64,000 nucleotides of DNA from the NCBI RefSeq assembly GCF_000024365.1, contig NC_013235.1:744001-808000 (forward strand). The letters run 5' to 3'. The DNA is from Nakamurella multipartita DSM 44233 (lineage in GTDB: Bacteria; Actinomycetota; Actinomycetes; Mycobacteriales; Nakamurellaceae). The position numbers were made by a program, and so were the translations under genes. Below, one piece after another: positions 47,017 to 55,720 of the stretch. How positions within the stretch are numbered: position 1 is the first letter of the stretch; each line of letters opens with the position of its first letter. The notes beneath the pieces are model-generated. The model had not been told where the DNA came from, did no database searches, and saw only the letters and a program-made list of their open reading frames with translations.

Positions 47017-48210
47017 ATGACCGGCTTCACCGTCGTCGACGTGATCGTCGTGCTGCTGGTGGTCGCCGCGGCGATCGCCGGCTACCGGCAGGGCTTCATC
47101 ACCGCGATGTTCACCCTGGTCACCGCGGTGGCCGGGGCGATCGTGGCGATCTGGCTGGCGCCGATGGTGATGGACCTGGTCCAGGACTCGACGGCCAAGA
47201 TCGCCATCGGCATCGCCTGCGTGATCGTCGGGGTGGGCGTCGGCGAGATCGCCGGGGCCACGGTCGGCCGGGCGATCTCGCGCAAGATCAGCTGGCGGCC
47301 GGCGCAGGCCGTCGACCGCACGCTCGGGCTGTTCGGCAACGCGCTGGCCGTGCTGCTGGTGATCTGGCTGATCGCGGTGCCGCTGGCCGCCGTGCCGTTC
47401 CCCTGGCTGTCCTCGGCCATCCGCGGCTCGGCCGTGCTCGGCAAGGTCGATGAGGTCATCCCGAGCCAAGCGCAGGACCTGTCCATCCGGCTGCGCGAGG
47501 TGTTCAACGGGTCCGGGTTCCCGGCCATCCTGGATCCGCTCGCGCCCACCCCGAACACCGCGGTCGACCCGCCCGACCAGCAGGTGGTCGCCGCCAGCGG
47601 GGTGGCAGCCGCCGCGAACTCGATCCTGAAGGTGCGGGCGACAGCCGAGTCGTGCGCGCGCCGGATGGAAGGCACCGGTTTCGTCATCGGACCGGGCAAG
47701 GTGCTGACCAACGCGCACGTCGTGGCCGGCTCCGACCGCGCGGTGGTGGAATCGGCCGACGGCAATCTGCGGGCCACGGTCGTGCTGTACGACCCGCAGA
47801 CCGACCTGGCCGTGCTGGACGTGCCCGACCTGAGTGCCCCGGCCCTGCCCTGGGCGGAGCAGCCGGCGGCGTCCGGCTCGGACGCCGTGGTCGCCGGGTT
47901 CCCGCTGGACGGCCCGTACACACTGGTCCCGGCCCGGGTGCGGTCGGTGATCCAGCTGCGCGGGCCGAACATCTACTCCAACGCCACGGTGACCCGTGAG
48001 GTCTACACGCTGCGGGCGCAGGTGCAGCCGGGCAACTCCGGGGGCCCGTTGCTGGCCCCCGACGGCAGCGTGCTCGGGGTGATCTTCGGCGCGGCGATCG
48101 ACGAGACCGACGTCGGGTTCGCGCTCACCGCGGCCGAGGTGGCTCCGGTGGTGCAGGCCGGGCTGGTCGACGACACCGCCGCCTCGACCCAGAGCTGTAC
48201 GGCCGCCTGA
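47017..48210 (+). CDS. MarP-like membrane serine protease
   Basis: 397 aa, the same length as MarP (Rv3671c) as I recall it. Four N-terminal membrane helices form a CvpA-like domain (about 5-120). The periplasmic chymotrypsin-like domain has VLTNAHVVAGS (His), DPQTDLAVLDV (Asp) and VQPGNSGGPLL (Ser). Cysteines at about 214 (AESCARR) and 395 (QSCTAA) match the redox disulfide of MarP. In M. tuberculosis MarP is needed for acid resistance. The ATG 47017 start fits the first helix. Confidence 0.93.
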   Translation: MTGFTVVDVIVVLLVVAAAIAGYRQGFITAMFTLVTAVAGAIVAIWLAPMVMDLVQDSTAKIAIGIACVIVGVGVGEIAGATVGRAISRKISWRPAQAVDRTLGLFGNALAVLLVIWLIAVPLAAVPFPWLSSAIRGSAVLGKVDEVIPSQAQDLSIRLREVFNGSGFPAILDPLAPTPNTAVDPPDQQVVAASGVAAAANSILKVRATAESCARRMEGTGFVIGPGKVLTNAHVVAGSDRAVVESADGNLRATVVLYDPQTDLAVLDVPDLSAPALPWAEQPAASGSDAVVAGFPLDGPYTLVPARVRSVIQLRGPNIYSNATVTREVYTLRAQVQPGNSGGPLLAPDGSVLGVIFGAAIDETDVGFALTAAEVAPVVQAGLVDDTAASTQSCTAA

Positions 48211-49191
48211 TCAGGGCTGTTGCGCCCGGGTGGCGTGGGCGATGATCAGCCGGGTCACCAGGTCGGGGGCCTCCTCGGCCGGGTAGTGGCCCACCCCGCG
48301 CACGGTGGACAGGGTGTACCAACCGGTGCACTGCTCGCGGGCGTCGGTCAGCGACGAGGCCGGCGTGAACCGGTCGGCGTCACCGACCATGTGCAGGACC
48401 GGCGCGGTGACCGGCCGGGTCAGCGCCTCGCGGTGCTGGTGGCCGTCATGGCGCAGCGGCGAGCGGGCCACCCACCGCAGGTGCTCGACCGCGCCGCGGG
48501 CCGCCCCCGGGATCCGGATCGCCAGCCGCATCTTGGCCATCGTCTCGCCGAAGTCGCGCGAGGCCTTCCAGACCGGCCCGGACTGCGAGCGCACGATGCG
48601 TTCCAGCAGGGCACCGTTCGCCGCGGCCAACCGGTGCTCGGGGTAGAAGGGAATGGACGCCCAGGACAGCAGTCGCCCGTACCGGTCGGAGCGGACGGGC
48701 CGGCGCACCTTGGCCATCCGGATCGGGTGCGGCGCCGCGATCGCGACCACGCCGCGCACCTGGTCCGGCTTCATCACCGCGGTGTTGAACGCGGTCACGC
48801 CGCCGTAGCCGTGCCCGACCAGCACCGCGTCCCGCTCACCCAGCGAACGGACCAACCCGGCGACGTCGTCGGCCAGGGTGAAGGCGTCGTACCCGCGGGG
48901 GGTCTTGTCGCTGTCCCCGTAGCCGCGCAGGTCCGGGGCGACCACCCGGAAGCCGGCCTGGGCCAGCCCGGGGATCTGATACCGCCAGGACCGCCAGTAC
49001 TGCCCGAACCCGTGCAGCAGCACGACCAGGGGCCCGGTACCGGCCTCGGCGATGTGAAAGCGGATGCCGTTGGCGCTGATGTCCCGGTGCTCCCACGGCC
49101 CCTCGTCCCGGATGGACGAGCCGATGGGTTTCGGCGCGGTCGGATCGGCCGCGGCCGAGCCGGCCTCATCGGGTTCGGGAGCGCTGGACAG
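48211..49191 (-). CDS. alpha/beta hydrolase (EphE-like) with Gly at the nucleophile position
   Basis: About 326 aa if started at CTG 49191. HFHIAEAG-type strand, VVLLHGFGQYWRSW (oxyanion), then VLVGHGYGGVTAFN. In the elbow G-x-Nu-x-G the third residue should be Asp or Ser but is Gly, so classical catalysis looks lost. The late His is in VRGVGHYPAEEAP. The first canonical start in frame, GTG 49023, falls inside the beta-strand before the oxyanion motif; sensible coding (DEGPWEHRDISANGIRFHI) extends at least to 49190 without ATG, GTG or TTG. So a CTG start or a lost start is likely. Equivalent to mycobacterial Rv3670. Confidence 0.8.
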   Translation of the reverse strand: MSSAPEPDEAGSAAADPTAPKPIGSSIRDEGPWEHRDISANGIRFHIAEAGTGPLVVLLHGFGQYWRSWRYQIPGLAQAGFRVVAPDLRGYGDSDKTPRGYDAFTLADDVAGLVRSLGERDAVLVGHGYGGVTAFNTAVMKPDQVRGVVAIAAPHPIRMAKVRRPVRSDRYGRLLSWASIPFYPEHRLAAANGALLERIVRSQSGPVWKASRDFGETMAKMRLAIRIPGAARGAVEHLRWVARSPLRHDGHQHREALTRPVTAPVLHMVGDADRFTPASSLTDAREQCTGWYTLSTVRGVGHYPAEEAPDLVTRLIIAHATRAQQP

Positions 49192-49210
49192 ATTGCCGGT
49201 CCGATCGGGG

Positions 49211-49687
49211 TCAGGAACCGGTGGCCGCGGTCTTCAGGGCGGCCGCCGTGGCTTCCAGGGAAGCGATCGTCTTCTCCGGCTTGCGCACCTTCTTGACCTT
49301 GCGCAGGCCCAGGAACGCGAACAGCCCGGCCATCAGCACCATGACCACGAACACGATGGTGAACGCGGCCCAGACCGGCAGCCAGATGGCCAGGATCCAG
49401 GCGACCATGAACCAGAAGAAGAACATCGAGAACGCCCCGATGACACCGGCGACGGCGAAGAACGCGCCGCCGGTGGCCCCGGTCTTGACCGTCTGGGTGA
49501 TCTCCAGCTTGGCCAGCTCGATCTCCGAGCGGACCAGGGTCGACATGTGCGTGGTGACGTCTTTGACCAGTTCACCCATCGACGCGTTGCGGTCGATGGT
49601 GGGCTCGGTGACCAGCGGGATCTGCGCCCCGGTCGAACCGGGAACGGTGAACTGGTTCGGCGGCGTCGGGCTCCCCGGAGTCGTCAC
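49211..49687 (-). CDS. phage-holin-family / DUF1469-like membrane protein
   Basis: 158 aa. A soluble N-terminus, MGELVKDVTTHMSTLVRSEIELAKLEI, typical of the actinobacterial phage-holin superfamily/DUF1469, precedes two helices (about 73-97 and 103-127) and a basic tail. It matches mycobacterial Rv3669 in position. GTG 49687 has AGGAGAGGG upstream. Its stop is 19 bases before the start of the EphE-like gene. A stem CGACCGG/CCGGTCG at 49716-49733 lies in its leader. Confidence 0.82.
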   Translation of the reverse strand: MTTPGSPTPPNQFTVPGSTGAQIPLVTEPTIDRNASMGELVKDVTTHMSTLVRSEIELAKLEITQTVKTGATGGAFFAVAGVIGAFSMFFFWFMVAWILAIWLPVWAAFTIVFVVMVLMAGLFAFLGLRKVKKVRKPEKTIASLEATAAALKTAATGS

Positions 49688-49949
49688 AAACCCTCTCCTA
49701 CACTCCTCGACGGTCCGACCGGTCACCCGGTCGGGGCTGGCGTCCTGCCCGCGGTCCGGGGCTGCTGTTCAGTCCCGGGTCGCGCAGGGTCACCGATCTG
49801 CTGGTACCCCGGCCCGGCTCCGATCACCCGTGGGTGGGCCGGAAGCGGCCGTGGCGGGGTTCATCGTGCCATGCCCGGGCCGGGCCGGTGCGCCGCAGGG
49901 CCGCCGATTCCACCCAGGGGCAGTTTGGCGGCCACGATCGGCGACCGGA

Positions 49950-51359
49950 TCACTGGCCGAGCAGCCACCGTCCGGGGGCCGCCAGCTGCGCCGCCGCGGC
50001 CGGTCCCCAGCTGCCCTGCGGGTACGGCTGCACGGCCGGTCGATGGTCCAGCACCGGTTGCAGCACGTTCCAGGCGCTGGCCAGCCCGTCCGGCCGGGTG
50101 AACAGCGACCGGTCGCCGATCAGCACGTCGTGGATCAGCCGGACGTACGGCGGCAGCGCGTCGGCGCCCTCCACGTCCCCGAGCACGATGGAGGCGTCAC
50201 TGATCACCAGGGACAGCCCCGGTCCGGGCTCCTTGACCACCATGGACAGATCGACCGCGCCGTTGCCGGCCAGCGAGAACGACAGCACGCCGCCGTCGGC
50301 CGGGATCGGGAACGGGGTGCTGGCCGGCGCCTTGAAGACCACGCTCACCCGCTGGGTGGACGCGGCCATCCGCTTGCCGGTGCGCATCAGGAACGGCACC
50401 CCGCGCCAGCGGTCGTTGTCCACCCACATCCGGGCGGCGACGAAGGTGTCGGTGGTCGAGTCGGGGGCGATCCCCTTGACCTCGCGGTACCCGTCGTACT
50501 GGCCGAGCACGACCTCGGCCGGGTCCAGCGGCCGGAAGCAGCCGATGACCTCCTCGCGGGCGGACTGCAGGTCGTCCGCGTCCATGCTGGCCGGCTGTTC
50601 CATGGCCACCTCGGCGGCCACCTGGAACAGGTGGGTGATCATCATGTCGAGCATGGCGCCGGTCGCGTCGTAGAAGCCGGCCCGGTCGTCGATGTCCAGG
50701 TTCTCCGGCGCGTCGATCTGGACCGACTCGATGTGCTCGGCGTTCCAGGCACCCGCGAACAGGCTGTTGGCAAAGCGCAGCACATGCAGGTCCTGGGTCG
50801 CCTCCTTGCCCAGGAAATGATCGATCCGGTACACCTGCGACTCGTCCAGGACCTCGTGCACCGCGGCGTTGAGCGTGCGGAAGTCGCTGGGGGAGCTGCC
50901 GAACGGCTTCTCGTAGACGGCCCGGCAGCCCTTGGCCAGCCCGTGCGCGCCGATGGCCGCGGTGAACCCCTGGAAGGCGACCGGTGGCACCGCGAGATAG
51001 TTGATCAGCTGAGCGTTCTCGCCCAGGTCCTGGCGGGCCCGGGCGACTGCGTCGACCAGCTCGCCCGGATCGTCGACGGTGAACCCGCCGCCGGCGAACC
51101 GCACCCGGGAGCTGAACCGGGCCCACTCGTCCGGCTGGGGGGCGGTGGCGAACTCGGTGAGGGCGTCGTGGATGTGCTGGGCGAACTGCTCGTCGGAGAC
51201 CTGACCGCGGCCGGTGCCGATCAGCAGGTAGTTCTCGGGCATCAGGTGCTGCTCGGCCAGCGTGTAGAACGCCGGCAGCACCATTCGTTTGGCCAAGTCC
51301 CCGGTTGCTCCGAAAAGCACGATGATCACCGGGGCGTCGGGGGCGGTCAGCTGGGCCAT
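49950..51359 (-). CDS. zwf: glucose-6-phosphate dehydrogenase
   Basis: 469 aa. It oxidises glucose-6-phosphate to 6-phosphogluconolactone with NADP, the entry to the pentose-phosphate route. The cofactor motif is VLFGATGDLAKRMVLPA and the active site is VYRIDHFLGKEATQDL, with EKPFG before it. It stands alone, without the usual tkt-tal-opcA neighbours, so the genome may have a second copy there. ATG 51359 lies seven bases after TACCGT (leaderless). Confidence 0.95.
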   Translation of the reverse strand: MAQLTAPDAPVIIVLFGATGDLAKRMVLPAFYTLAEQHLMPENYLLIGTGRGQVSDEQFAQHIHDALTEFATAPQPDEWARFSSRVRFAGGGFTVDDPGELVDAVARARQDLGENAQLINYLAVPPVAFQGFTAAIGAHGLAKGCRAVYEKPFGSSPSDFRTLNAAVHEVLDESQVYRIDHFLGKEATQDLHVLRFANSLFAGAWNAEHIESVQIDAPENLDIDDRAGFYDATGAMLDMMITHLFQVAAEVAMEQPASMDADDLQSAREEVIGCFRPLDPAEVVLGQYDGYREVKGIAPDSTTDTFVAARMWVDNDRWRGVPFLMRTGKRMAASTQRVSVVFKAPASTPFPIPADGGVLSFSLAGNGAVDLSMVVKEPGPGLSLVISDASIVLGDVEGADALPPYVRLIHDVLIGDRSLFTRPDGLASAWNVLQPVLDHRPAVQPYPQGSWGPAAAAQLAAPGRWLLGQ

Positions 51360-51366
51360 GGCGGTG

Positions 51367-51372
51367 ACGGTA
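51367..51372 (-). promoter_or_regulatory. -10 box of a leaderless gene (zwf)
   Basis: TACCGT on the minus strand, seven bases before ATG 51359. Confidence 0.45.
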
Positions 51373-51454
51373 CCGCTGCGACGATCGGCGCGTGCTGCGA
51401 CCGGCGCACGTGTCACCCGCGCGGGGTGATCGTGCGCCGGTCGGTCACCTCAGG

Positions 51455-53422
51455 TCAGGACTTGCCGCCGGACAGGCCCGACGAGATCAGGTTCAGCACG
51501 TTGGAGTCCTGCAGAGTGGTCGCATCGCCCACGGCCCGGTTCTCGGCGATGTCGCGCAGCAGCCGGCGCATGATCTTGCCGGAGCGGGTTTTGGGCAGCT
51601 CGGGCACCACCAGGATCCGCTTGGGCTTGGCGATCGGCCCGATCTCCTTGGCCACGTGCTTCTTGAGCGTCTCGACCAGGGCCTCGGTATCGGCGCTGTC
51701 GGTGGCCCCGCGCAAGATCACGAACGCGACGATGCCCTGGCCGGTCATCTCGTCGGCCGCGCCGACCACGGCGGCCTCGGCCACCGATTCGTGGGAGACC
51801 AGCGCGGATTCCACCTCGGTGGTCGAGATGCGGTGCCCGGACACGTTCATCACGTCGTCGACCCGGCCCAGCAGCCACAGGGCGCCGTCACTGTCGTACT
51901 TGGCGCCGTCGCCGGCGAAGTAGTACCCGTGGCTGGCGAACCGGGACCAGTAGGTGTCGCGGTAGCGCTCGTCGTCGCCGAAAATCGTGCGCAGCATGGA
52001 CGGCCACGGCCGGTCGACCACCAGGTAGCCGCCCTCGCCCTTGCCGACCGGCACACCCTCGTCGTTGACGATGGTGGCGCTGATGCCGGGCAACGGGGTC
52101 ATCGCCGACCCCGGCTTGCTGGCGGTGACGCCGGGCAGCGGCGAGATCATGATGGCCCCGGTCTCGGTCTGCCACCAGGTGTCCACGATCGGGCAGCGGT
52201 CGTGGCCGACGTGCAGCCGGTACCACATCCAGGCCTCGGGGTTGATCGGTTCGCCGACGCTGCCCAACACCCGCAGCGAACCCAGGTCGTATTTGGCCGG
52301 GATGTCCGCGCCCCACTTCATGAACGTGCGGATCAGGGTGGGCGCGGTGTAGTAGATGGACACGCCGTACTTGTTGATGATCTCCCAGTGCCGGCCCTCG
52401 TGCGGAGAGTTCGGCGTGCCTTCGTAGATGACCTCGGTCGCCCCGTTGGCCAGCGGCCCGTAGACGATGTACGAGTGGCCGGTCACCCAGCCGATGTCGG
52501 CGGTGCACCAGTAGACGTCGCCGGGCTTGTAGTCGAAAACGGCCCAGTGGGTGTACGCCGCCTGGGTGAGGTAGCCGCCGGAGGTGTGCAGGATCCCCTT
52601 GGGCTTACCGGTGGTGCCCGAGGTGTACAGGATGAACAGCGGTTGCTCGGCGTCGAACGCCTCCGGCGTGTGCTGCTCGCCCTGCCCGTCGACCAGCTCG
52701 TCCCACCACAGATCCTTGCCGGTCCAGGCGATGTCCAGGCCGGTGCGGCGAACCACCAGCACGTTCTCCACCGGCGAGTCGTCGGCCGCGACCGCTTCGT
52801 CGACGGCGTTCTTCAGCGGCACCGCGGTGCCGCGCCGGTACTGGCCGTCGGCGGTGATGACCAGCCGGGCCTGCGCGTCGCCGATTCGCGAGCGCAGGGC
52901 CTCGGCGGAGAAGCCGGCGAAGACCACCGAGTGGGCCAGGCCCAGGCGGGCGCAGGCCAGCATGGAGAAGATCGCCTCGGGAATCATCGGCAGGTAGATG
53001 GCCACCCGGTCGCCGGCCTGCAGACCGAGCGAACTCAGCGCGTTGGCGGTCTTGGCCACCTCGACCTGCAGCTGGGCGTAGGTGATGGTCCGGGTGTCGC
53101 CGGGCTCGCCCTCCCAGTGAATGGCCACGGTCTCGCCGTTGCCGGCCTCGACGTGCCGGTCGACGCAGTTGTAGGCCACGTTGAGCTTGCCGTCGGCGAA
53201 CCACTTGGCGTGTGGGGCGTCCGACCAGTCCAGCACGGTGCTGAACGGGGTGCTCCAGGACAGGCGGTTGGCCTGCTCGGCCCAGAAGGCGTCGGGGTCG
53301 GCGGCTGCGCGCTCGTAGGCTTCGGCCTGCAGATTGGCCTGCGCGGCGAACTCCGCCGATGGCGGGAACGTCCGGTCCTCGGCCAGCAGGTTGTCCAGGG
53401 TCTGGGAACTCGTGTCGCTCAC
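51455..53422 (-). CDS. acsA: acetyl-CoA synthetase
   Basis: 655 aa, the expected Acs length. It activates acetate to acetyl-CoA through acetyl-AMP. Motifs: LFILYTSGTTGKPKGILHTSGGYL (read in parts), the acetate-pocket region TADIGWVTGHSYIVYGPL, VDTWWQTETGAIMISPLPG, GRVDDVMNVSGHRIST, and PKTRSGKIMRRLLRDIA with the Lys acetylated by Pat-type enzymes. GTG 53422 has GAGGAG eight bases upstream. Equivalent to mycobacterial Rv3667. Confidence 0.97.
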   Translation of the reverse strand: MSDTSSQTLDNLLAEDRTFPPSAEFAAQANLQAEAYERAAADPDAFWAEQANRLSWSTPFSTVLDWSDAPHAKWFADGKLNVAYNCVDRHVEAGNGETVAIHWEGEPGDTRTITYAQLQVEVAKTANALSSLGLQAGDRVAIYLPMIPEAIFSMLACARLGLAHSVVFAGFSAEALRSRIGDAQARLVITADGQYRRGTAVPLKNAVDEAVAADDSPVENVLVVRRTGLDIAWTGKDLWWDELVDGQGEQHTPEAFDAEQPLFILYTSGTTGKPKGILHTSGGYLTQAAYTHWAVFDYKPGDVYWCTADIGWVTGHSYIVYGPLANGATEVIYEGTPNSPHEGRHWEIINKYGVSIYYTAPTLIRTFMKWGADIPAKYDLGSLRVLGSVGEPINPEAWMWYRLHVGHDRCPIVDTWWQTETGAIMISPLPGVTASKPGSAMTPLPGISATIVNDEGVPVGKGEGGYLVVDRPWPSMLRTIFGDDERYRDTYWSRFASHGYYFAGDGAKYDSDGALWLLGRVDDVMNVSGHRISTTEVESALVSHESVAEAAVVGAADEMTGQGIVAFVILRGATDSADTEALVETLKKHVAKEIGPIAKPKRILVVPELPKTRSGKIMRRLLRDIAENRAVGDATTLQDSNVLNLISSGLSGGKS

Positions 53423-53658
53423 AGAGTGTCTCCTCGGGTGACGGCGATGTCGGGTGACGGCTGTCCTGTTCCAGCACGCAGCCGAGGGCTGGTCATCAGG
53501 TCGTCCGAGAGGTGCAAAATGCCGCTCGAACGTAACCGTGCGCGGACCAGGGTGCCACGTCCCGTCGCTGGGCGGCAGGTGTGGTGCGGTAGACGGCAGC
53601 TCCGGCACGACGGGCGTGCCCGCCGGGCCGCCCGGCCGGCCCGCAGGCAGGAGAAACG

Positions 53659-54423
53659 ATGACGGCACCGTGGGTGCAGGCGGCGGCGGCCGACCCGTCC
53701 TGGCCGGCCGCGGAGGGTCCGGTGGCGGCGGCCGTGGACGCGGCCCGGTCGGCGCTCGCGCGGCTGAACGGACCGCGGGGGGTGCGTGACCGGACCGGAC
53801 GGGTGGCGGCCGCCGCGGCGATGCGGGCGGCCCGGGCGTCGGCGGCGTTGGAGGGGGTGCCGCTGGCCCTGGATCCGCAGGACGTCGCGATCACCGACCC
53901 GGTGCTGGCCGGCGCCGTGCGGGTGGCCGCCGGGCTGGGCGGTCTGTCCGGGACCTGGCGGCGTGCCCCGCGGCAGGTGCTGGCCCGGTTGCATACCCTG
54001 GCCGCCGCCGATCTGGTTGCCGAGCCCGAGCTCGGGCGCCCGCGGGTCGACCCGGCCCGGCCCGACCTGGTCAGCGGCCGGCTGGCGGCCCTGTCGGATC
54101 TGGTGGTGCGTTCGACGTGGCCGGCCCCGGTGCTGGTGGCGATCGTGCACGGCGAGTTGGCCACCCTGGCCCCGTTCGGCTCGGCCGACGCCGTCGTCGC
54201 CCGGGCGGCGGCCCGGCTGACGATGGTGGCCACCGGGCTGGACCCCGCCGGGTTGGCCGTGCCCGAGGTGGCCCACCTGCGGTCGATCGCCCGCTACCGG
54301 ACCGGGCTGCGCGACTATGCCGAGGGCGGCTCGGCCGGCCTGGACGCCTGGGTCGTGCAGGTCTGCGCCGCACTGACCCAGGGGGCCGCCGAGGCCGGGA
54401 CGCTGGCGTCGACCGCGTCGTGA
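53659..54423 (+). CDS. Fic-like protein with a degenerate active-site motif
   Basis: 254 aa, Ala-rich. AARASAALEGVPLAL resembles the N-terminal part of Fic proteins, and IVHGELATLAPFGSADAVVARAAARL aligns with the Fic core HPFxxGNGRxxR, keeping the PF and final Arg but losing the catalytic His. Actinobacterial relatives are often called oxidoreductase, without good reason. It corresponds by position to mycobacterial Rv3662c. ATG 53659 has AGGAG five bases upstream. AMP transfer activity is doubtful. Confidence 0.7.
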   Translation: MTAPWVQAAAADPSWPAAEGPVAAAVDAARSALARLNGPRGVRDRTGRVAAAAAMRAARASAALEGVPLALDPQDVAITDPVLAGAVRVAAGLGGLSGTWRRAPRQVLARLHTLAAADLVAEPELGRPRVDPARPDLVSGRLAALSDLVVRSTWPAPVLVAIVHGELATLAPFGSADAVVARAAARLTMVATGLDPAGLAVPEVAHLRSIARYRTGLRDYAEGGSAGLDAWVVQVCAALTQGAAEAGTLASTAS

Positions 54424-54975
54424 CGCGGGCGGTCATCAACCCGCACCCACCGGGGCACCAGTTCGGACGAATCAGCCACGATCGGGCGAACCGGACAGGC
54501 GACGATCCGAATTGCGCAACCCGGAAATCGTTCCCTCTGCAAATGAAAATGCCAATGCCGTTGGCCGGCGCGGGTCCATGCGGGCGAAAAGGGATTCGCC
54601 CATTTCCCGGCACGGACAATCGGCACGCCGATGCGCATGCATAGGGTCACTCATTGTCACTCCGTGTGGTGACGCGACCCCGGAAAGGCGTGATGAGGGC
54701 TACGTCTGTTCGGGTGAATTTCTCGTGGGTGATGAGGATGACTTGTCGTTTCGTGACGATCACTCCGACGGCGGGCGCAGGAAAACCACCGGTTCCGGCG
54801 GCCCCGATCGGGTCGGGTCGGGTCGGGTCGGGCGACCGCCGGAGAAACGTTTCCCGGGGCCGCGGCTGGGCCTGCTCGCTCGTCGCCCGGGGCCGACCGC
54901 CGGGCCGGCGGCGACCCTTCGGTGGTGCTCACCCGGGAGGTCCGCGGGGTCGGTTCGCAGGATCGAAGCCGGAGA
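54424..54975. other. gene-free region with an AT-richer block and a G-quadruplex motif
   Basis: I see no convincing gene here. 54490-54560 is clearly less GC-rich than the rest of the window. An inverted repeat GTCAC-N8-GTGAC lies at about 54654-54671. At 54810-54832 five GGG runs are each separated by TC, an ideal G-quadruplex pattern on the plus strand. The next feature is the Ms1-type RNA terminator at 54981. Confidence 0.5.
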
Positions 54976-54978
54976 CGA

Positions 54979-55345
54979 AAGACGGCGCCCGACCTAGGGT
55001 CGGGCGCCGTCTGCGCAGGCTGACCAGCTACCAAGCTTCACCACAACTCGTCGTGAACGGGCCCCACGTCCTTCGTGGAGGTCCCTGACGACGTACCTCC
55101 CGCGGCTTATAGCGGTGAGTGGGTTCCGGGGTCTGCGCGGGGAGCTCCGGAGGGGGTTGACCGGGTTTCTCTTCACCTGGCCCTTGGCCCTTCGGGGGTC
55201 CCTGAGTCAGTGATACCCGGGTGGGCGAGCCACGGCAACCTGCCATCCACCCGTGGACGGCCCTGACCGATTCAGATGCACCCGATTGAGTCTGGCGGTA
55301 TCGGGAATGAAGATCTTCTGACACATGCCCGGAGCGAACACGTGA
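54979..55345 (-). ncRNA. probable Ms1-type (MTS2823/scr3559-like) small RNA
   Basis: Ms1 is an abundant actinobacterial RNA of about 300 nt that binds core RNA polymerase; in mycobacteria and Streptomyces it lies between the Rv3662c-type gene and the CpaE-type gene, transcribed away from the latter. This gap, strand and spacing match. The minus strand here shows many local stems (for example GACCTCCACGAAGGACGTGGGG), no coding pattern, and ends in a very strong hairpin terminator. Identification rests on position and structure; the 5' end is uncertain (about 55280-55355). Confidence 0.55.
54981..55011 (-). terminator. 14-bp-stem terminator of the Ms1-type RNA
   Basis: GACGGCGCCCGACC (54981-54994) pairs perfectly with GGTCGGGCGCCGTC (54998-55011). 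On the minus strand it is followed by TTTCGT. No gene ends nearby, which implies a separate RNA upstream on the minus strand. Confidence 0.8.
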
Positions 55346-55371
55346 CGAACCGGCGTTCACGGGTCTACAGT
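55342..55371 (+). promoter_or_regulatory. 6C RNA promoter overlapping a minus-strand -10 box
   Basis: GTGACG (55342-55347), an 18-base spacer and TACAGT (55366-55371) would start transcription near 55378. On the opposite strand TAGACC (55367-55362) overlaps the same bases and could drive the Ms1-type RNA, so the two RNAs may compete for polymerase. Confidence 0.45.
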
Positions 55372-55377
55372 GAGGGA

Positions 55378-55475
55378 GTCGGTTTCCACCCCCCCGGAAC
55401 CGACTTCGGTTCAGCTCAACCCCCCGGAGCTGAACCCTTGCGGCCCCCGCCCTCCCCCCTGGCGGGGGCCGCCCT
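55378..55475 (+). ncRNA. 6C RNA
   Basis: The 6C family is an actinobacterial RNA with two stem-loops, each carrying six or more C in the loop. Here stem 1 (about 55379-55405) pairs GTCGGTTTCC with GGAACCGAC around ACCCCCCC. Stem 2 (55409-55435) pairs GTTCAGCTC with GAGCTGAAC around a loop with six C. A 12-bp GC terminator hairpin follows (55440-55472). In mycobacteria the 6C RNA (B11) also lies just upstream of the CpaE-type gene on the same strand. Confidence 0.85.
55440..55472 (+). terminator. terminator of the 6C RNA
   Basis: GCGGCCCCCGCC (55440-55451), 9-base loop, GGCGGGGGCCGC (55461-55472). It directly follows the second C-loop hairpin and separates the RNA from the tad cluster. 55476-55595 shows nothing else. 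Confidence 0.75.
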
Positions 55476-55595
55476 CTAACTCCGGCCGTTTCGTCGGCCG
55501 TCGGGCACGCCAGGACAGCTGATCTCGCGCCGCGGTTCGCGGCGGTCTGGCCGATCGGCTCGGTGATCCAATCCACGCGGTGGCCGGTCCATCCA

Positions 55596-55629
55596 CATGT
55601 CCGAATTCTGTCCACATTCTCGCGCTGGG
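55596..55629 (+). promoter_or_regulatory. 34-bp element shared with the pilin gene, copy 1
   Basis: This element matches 59715-59748 at 28 of 34 positions, with blocks CATGTCCGAAT, TCCACATT and CGCGCTGGG at identical spacing. Each copy lies about 110-125 bp before a start codon (cpaE here, the pilin-like gene there). Both carry TGTCC/ATCC direct repeats. A common activator or promoter is the likely explanation. Confidence 0.6.
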
Positions 55630-55720
55630 TCGGTGTCGCCGGCCACGCGCGAGCCACGCTGGCTCCGACCGGACGGCGGTTCCGGACGTTGGGCCCAGGG
55701 CCCGGTGGGAGAGCGCAGCG

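Noticed and set aside
54979-55345. RNase P RNA or tmRNA
   Set aside because: The RNase P core (GAGGAAAGTCC) and tmRNA landmarks (tRNA-like ends, resume frame) are absent.
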